From Betaproteobacteria bacterium (lineage in GTDB: Bacteria; Pseudomonadota; Gammaproteobacteria; Burkholderiales; Casimicrobiaceae): DNA of 9,421 bases. Location: assembly GCA_005888955.1 (NCBI GenBank), contig VBCS01000485.1:1-9421 (forward strand). Direction: 5' to 3'. A program made the position numbers and the translations under genes. The notes beneath the pieces were generated by a model. The model was not told where the DNA came from, ran no database searches, and worked only from the letters and a program-made list of their open reading frames with translations. Below, piece after piece: positions 7,071-9,421 of the stretch (its first letter is position 1; each line of letters opens with the position of its first letter).

Positions 7071-8263
7071 ATGATCAGACCCCAAGATCCGTCCGCGCAG
7101 GACAACAGGGCTTCGCCACGCGCGCGATCCACGCGGGCCAGGAGCCCGATCCCGCGACAGGGGCGATCATGACGCCGATCTACGCGACGTCAACCTATGT
7201 GCAGACGAGTCCCGGCGTGCACAAGGGCTACGACTACGCGCGGACCGCGAATCCGACCCGCGCGGCGCTGGAAGCCTGCGTGGCCGATCTCGAAAGCGGC
7301 GCACGCGGTCTCGCCTTCGCGTCGGGTTTGGCTGGCATGGCGACCGTGCTCGACGCGCTCGATGCCGGTGCGCACATCGTGGCGAGCGACGACTTATACG
7401 GTGGGACCTATCGCCTGTTCGAAAACGTGCGCAAACGATCGGCGAACTTGAGCACGAGCTTTGTCGATATGGCCGACCCCGCTCGCGTGCGCGCAGCGAT
7501 CCGTCCCGAAACCAGAATGCTCTGGGTCGAGACGCCGAGCAATCCGCTGCTCAAGCTGATCGACCTCGCAGCCGTCGCGAAGATCGCGCGCGAACGCGAT
7601 CTCATCGCGGTGGCCGACAATACCTTTGCCAGTCCCTGGATTCAGCGTCCGCTGGAGCTGGGCTTCGACATCGTCGTGCATTCGGCAACAAAATATCTGA
7701 ACGGCCACTCCGACATCGTCGGCGGCGTCGTGGTGATCGGCGGCGAGGCGCGCCATTTACCGCTGTCCGAGCGCCTCGCCTACCTGCAGAACGCGGTCGG
7801 CGGCATCAGCGGCCCTTTCGACAGCTTCCTCGCGTTGCGGGGCCTGAAGACGCTCGCGCTACGGATGGAGCGGCATTGCGTCAATGCTTTCGAGCTCGCG
7901 CACTGGTTAGTCGCACAGCCAGAAGTGGCGCGGGTGCATTACCCCGGGCTCGCCTCGCATCCGCAGCACGAGCTCGCCAAGCGCCAAATGCGCGCCTTCG
8001 GCGGAATGGTGACCATCGCGCTGAAAACGGACCTCGCCGGAACCAAGCGCTTTCTGGAGCGCTGCCACCTGTTCGCCTTGGCCGAGAGCTTGGGCGGCGT
8101 CGAAAGCCTGATCGAGCATCCGGCATTGATGACGCATGGCTCCATCCCCGCACCGCAGCGCGATGCCCTCGGGATCGACGATTCCTTGGTCCGGCTCTCG
8201 GTCGGCATCGAAGACGTCGACGACCTGCGGCGCGATCTGCGCGACGCGCTCGACGCGATCTAG
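7067..8263 (+). CDS. Cystathionine gamma-lyase (Cys/Met metabolism PLP enzyme)
   Basis: Fold-type I PLP enzyme of the Cys/Met metabolism family, expected to cleave cystathionine to cysteine, 2-oxobutyrate and ammonia. The 398-residue product has the usual length. Motifs: FATRAIHAGQEPD (16-28), PIYATSTY (37-44), YARTANPTR (57-65), the cofactor-stacking region LYGGTYRLF (110-118), WVETPSNP (153-160), VADNTFASP (182-190), the PLP lysine K209 in SATKYLNGHSD, and the signature LAESLGGVESLIEHPALMTH (338-357). It starts with GTG at 7067, overlapping the cbs stop as GTGA, with GGAG at 7054-7057 as ribosome binding site. Sequence alone does not separate gamma-lyase from cystathionine gamma-synthase or O-acyl-homoserine sulfhydrylase. 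The call rests on the tight coupling to cbs. Confidence 0.9.
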   Translation: MNDQTPRSVRAGQQGFATRAIHAGQEPDPATGAIMTPIYATSTYVQTSPGVHKGYDYARTANPTRAALEACVADLESGARGLAFASGLAGMATVLDALDAGAHIVASDDLYGGTYRLFENVRKRSANLSTSFVDMADPARVRAAIRPETRMLWVETPSNPLLKLIDLAAVAKIARERDLIAVADNTFASPWIQRPLELGFDIVVHSATKYLNGHSDIVGGVVVIGGEARHLPLSERLAYLQNAVGGISGPFDSFLALRGLKTLALRMERHCVNAFELAHWLVAQPEVARVHYPGLASHPQHELAKRQMRAFGGMVTIALKTDLAGTKRFLERCHLFALAESLGGVESLIEHPALMTHGSIPAPQRDALGIDDSLVRLSVGIEDVDDLRRDLRDALDAI

Positions 8264-8301
8264 GCGGCAACCCGCTCTCCCGAACTCCGGCCTGTGGTCC
8301 G

Positions 8302-9339
8302 ATGCAAGTAGTGATCAAGCGCCGCGGCCTTGCGGACACGGTCGGCTTCGCTCATCTCGAGCAGCAGATGGATGTGCTGATGCGGCGTATCGACCGCCAG
8401 GACGCGGCGACGTTGGCTCGTGCGCTCCGAGACAAAGGCATATCCGCCGCCAATCGCTGGCGCATGGCGATCGCGCCGCACGACGACTATGCGTACGTGG
8501 GCTACCTGTACCCGCTCGTCCTGGCCAACATCAAAGCCGGCACGGTCATCGTCTTCGGCGTGGCGCACAAGGCGCGGCAGCTCGACCTCGAGGATCAGCT
8601 CATCTTCGACAGCTTCACACATTGGCGCGGACCGTACCGAGACATCGCCGTATCGCCGCTGCGCGAGAGGATCATGAGCAAGCTGCCCGAAGGCAGCTAT
8701 CGGGTGAGCGACGAGATGCAAAGCATCGAGCACTCAGTCGAAGCCAAGCTTCCCTTCCTCCAATACTACAATCGCGCGGTGCGGCTCGTATCGATCCTCG
8801 TGCCGTTCATGTCGTATGCGCGCATGACCGAGCTCGCGCTGCCGCTTGCGCAGGCCATCGCTGCGATCATGAACGAAGAGCGGCTGGAATGGGGCGCGGA
8901 TATCGCCCTGCTCTCTTCGACCGACGCCGTCCATTACGGCGACGAAGGTTGGGGTGGAAAGGACTTCGCCTTCTACGGCGCCGACGCGGAAGGCTATGAA
9001 AAAGCGCTCGTGCACGAACAGCGGATCATGCGCGATTGCTTCGAAGGTGAATTGCAACCCGAAAGGATCGAGCGGTTCACCCGCTACACGCTCGACGACC
9101 ACGACCATCGCGAATACAAATGGACCTGGTGTGGCCGCTATTCGGTCCCGTTCGGCTTGCTGGTCGCCTGGCATCTCCAGCAACTGCGGCGCGCGCGACC
9201 GTTGACCGGCACGATCCTGGGCTATGCCACGTCGGTGGACAACGCGCGGGTCAAGGTCGACGACCTCGAGGGGATGGGTGTCACCGCGCCAGCGACGCTG
9301 CACCACTGGGTTGGCTACGCATCCGTAGGATACCGCTGA
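8302..9339 (+). CDS. MEMO-family protein (AmmeMemoRadiSam system protein B-like)
   Basis: The 345-residue product belongs to the MEMO family, a metal-binding fold related to extradiol (LigB-type) dioxygenases; the bacterial function is unsettled. Family landmarks occur in order: APHDDYAYVG (58-67; H60 corresponds to human MEMO1 His49), FGVAH (85-89; H89, His81), IEHSVEAKLPFLQ (142-154), SSTDAVHYG (205-213; D208, H211), CGRY (277-280; C277, Cys244), GYATSVD (307-313) and VGYASVGYR (337-345). The His/His/Cys set proposed to bind metal is therefore kept. Two features are unusual: the canonical APHAGYxYSG is changed to APHDDYAYVG, and the protein is longer than many family members, with about 55 residues before the first motif. 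The ATG at 8302 is the only start between the gamma-lyase stop and the domain; no clear Shine-Dalgarno is seen. It lies 38 bp after the gamma-lyase gene, so co-transcription is likely. No AMMECR1 or radical-SAM partner is in the window. Confidence 0.85.
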   Translation: MQVVIKRRGLADTVGFAHLEQQMDVLMRRIDRQDAATLARALRDKGISAANRWRMAIAPHDDYAYVGYLYPLVLANIKAGTVIVFGVAHKARQLDLEDQLIFDSFTHWRGPYRDIAVSPLRERIMSKLPEGSYRVSDEMQSIEHSVEAKLPFLQYYNRAVRLVSILVPFMSYARMTELALPLAQAIAAIMNEERLEWGADIALLSSTDAVHYGDEGWGGKDFAFYGADAEGYEKALVHEQRIMRDCFEGELQPERIERFTRYTLDDHDHREYKWTWCGRYSVPFGLLVAWHLQQLRRARPLTGTILGYATSVDNARVKVDDLEGMGVTAPATLHHWVGYASVGYR

Positions 9340-9345
9340 GTCACC

Positions 9346-9370
9346 GCGGCCGAATGAATTCGGCCCTACG
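9346..9370 (-). repeat. REP-like palindrome with GTAG head
   Basis: GGCCGAAT (9348-9355) and ATTCGGCC (9358-9365) form an 8-bp inverted repeat around GA, extended on the minus strand by the head GTAGG (9369-9365). The minus strand thus reads CGTAGG then GCCGAATTCATTCGGC. A GTAG tetranucleotide next to an imperfect GC-rich hairpin is the hallmark of REP elements mobilised by RAYT (TnpA-REP) proteins. It sits between two convergent genes, a favoured REP location, and could also act as a bidirectional transcription end or RNA-stabilising hairpin. Only one copy is in the window, so repetition across the genome is not shown. Confidence 0.5.
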
Positions 9371-9421
9371 ACATCGCCGCCACCGCTCTCCCCGCCAGCA
9401 CCGACACGAGATGCGCGCGGT
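9366..9421 (-). CDS. Probable 3' end of a convergent gene (partial)
   Basis: Reading leftwards from the window edge, a minus-strand frame ends ...RAHLVSVLAGRAVAAMS with TAG at 9368-9366. Fifteen of its 17 complete sense codons end in G or C, like the real genes here, and the peptide is a plausible amphipathic or hydrophobic C-terminal helix. The gene would converge on the MEMO gene, leaving a 26-bp gap filled by the REP-like palindrome; the stop codon is made by the GTAG head of that element. Too little is visible to name a family. Confidence 0.4.
   Translation of the reverse strand, partial: RAHLVSVLAGRAVAAMS

Noticed and set aside
6177..7085. Minus-strand open frame (302 codons) opposite cbs
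   Set aside because: Antisense to the PLP and CBS domains of a clear cystathionine beta-synthase; shadow composition.
7876..8301. 142-residue N-terminal extension of the MEMO-family protein
   Set aside because: It is the out-of-frame shadow of the gamma-lyase 3' end, Arg/Ala-rich and without domain similarity; the ATG at 8302 is the only start after the gamma-lyase stop.
8136..8999. Plus-strand open frame spanning the end of the gamma-lyase gene and the MEMO gene in another frame
   Set aside because: It is out of frame with both conserved proteins, and its translation is Arg/Ser-rich shadow sequence.

Overview
The window is GC-rich, with strong G/C preference at third codon positions, and looks like the chromosome of a proteobacterium. 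The imuA-imuB-dnaE2 order, a cystathionine beta-synthase/gamma-lyase pair and a REP-like palindrome with a GTAG head would fit a beta- or gammaproteobacterium, but there is no rRNA or other marker here, so this is an inference.

Layout. (1) Positions 1-194 form the left edge. A minus-strand gene starts at 16 behind a very strong Shine-Dalgarno and runs off the window. It is preceded by an open frame of lower GC3 that ends at 34. (2) Positions 195-5539, minus strand, hold a complete SOS mutagenesis cassette: imuA (5539-4706), imuB (4725-3298) and dnaE2 (3293-195). Its genes overlap or nearly touch, and a terminator-like hairpin lies in the last dnaE2 codons. (3) Positions 5540-5666 are a compact divergent control region. 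A perfect 22-bp palindrome contains TCGAAC-N4-GTTCGA and fills the 17-bp spacer of a good sigma70-type promoter facing imuA. (4) Positions 5667-9339, plus strand, hold three genes: a cystathionine beta-synthase with C-terminal CBS domains, a cystathionine gamma-lyase that overlaps it by 4 nt (GTGA), and, 38 bp further on, a MEMO-family (AmmeMemoRadiSam protein B-like) metalloprotein. (5) Positions 9340-9421 hold a REP-like palindrome between the MEMO gene and the probable 3' end of a convergent minus-strand gene.

How the genes work together. ImuA, ImuB and DnaE2 are known to act as one translesion-synthesis machine: DnaE2 is the catalytic C-family polymerase, ImuB a non-catalytic Y-family adaptor, and ImuA a RecA-like accessory protein. 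The plus-strand pair carries out reverse transsulfuration (homocysteine + serine to cystathionine to cysteine). The MEMO-family protein probably belongs to the same transcript; its role there is unknown.

I found no clearly new system. The points most worth following up are the operator, which has the spacing known from Gram-positive/actinobacterial LexA boxes rather than the usual proteobacterial ones, and the coupling of a MEMO-like protein to reverse transsulfuration genes without its usual AMMECR1 and radical-SAM partners.
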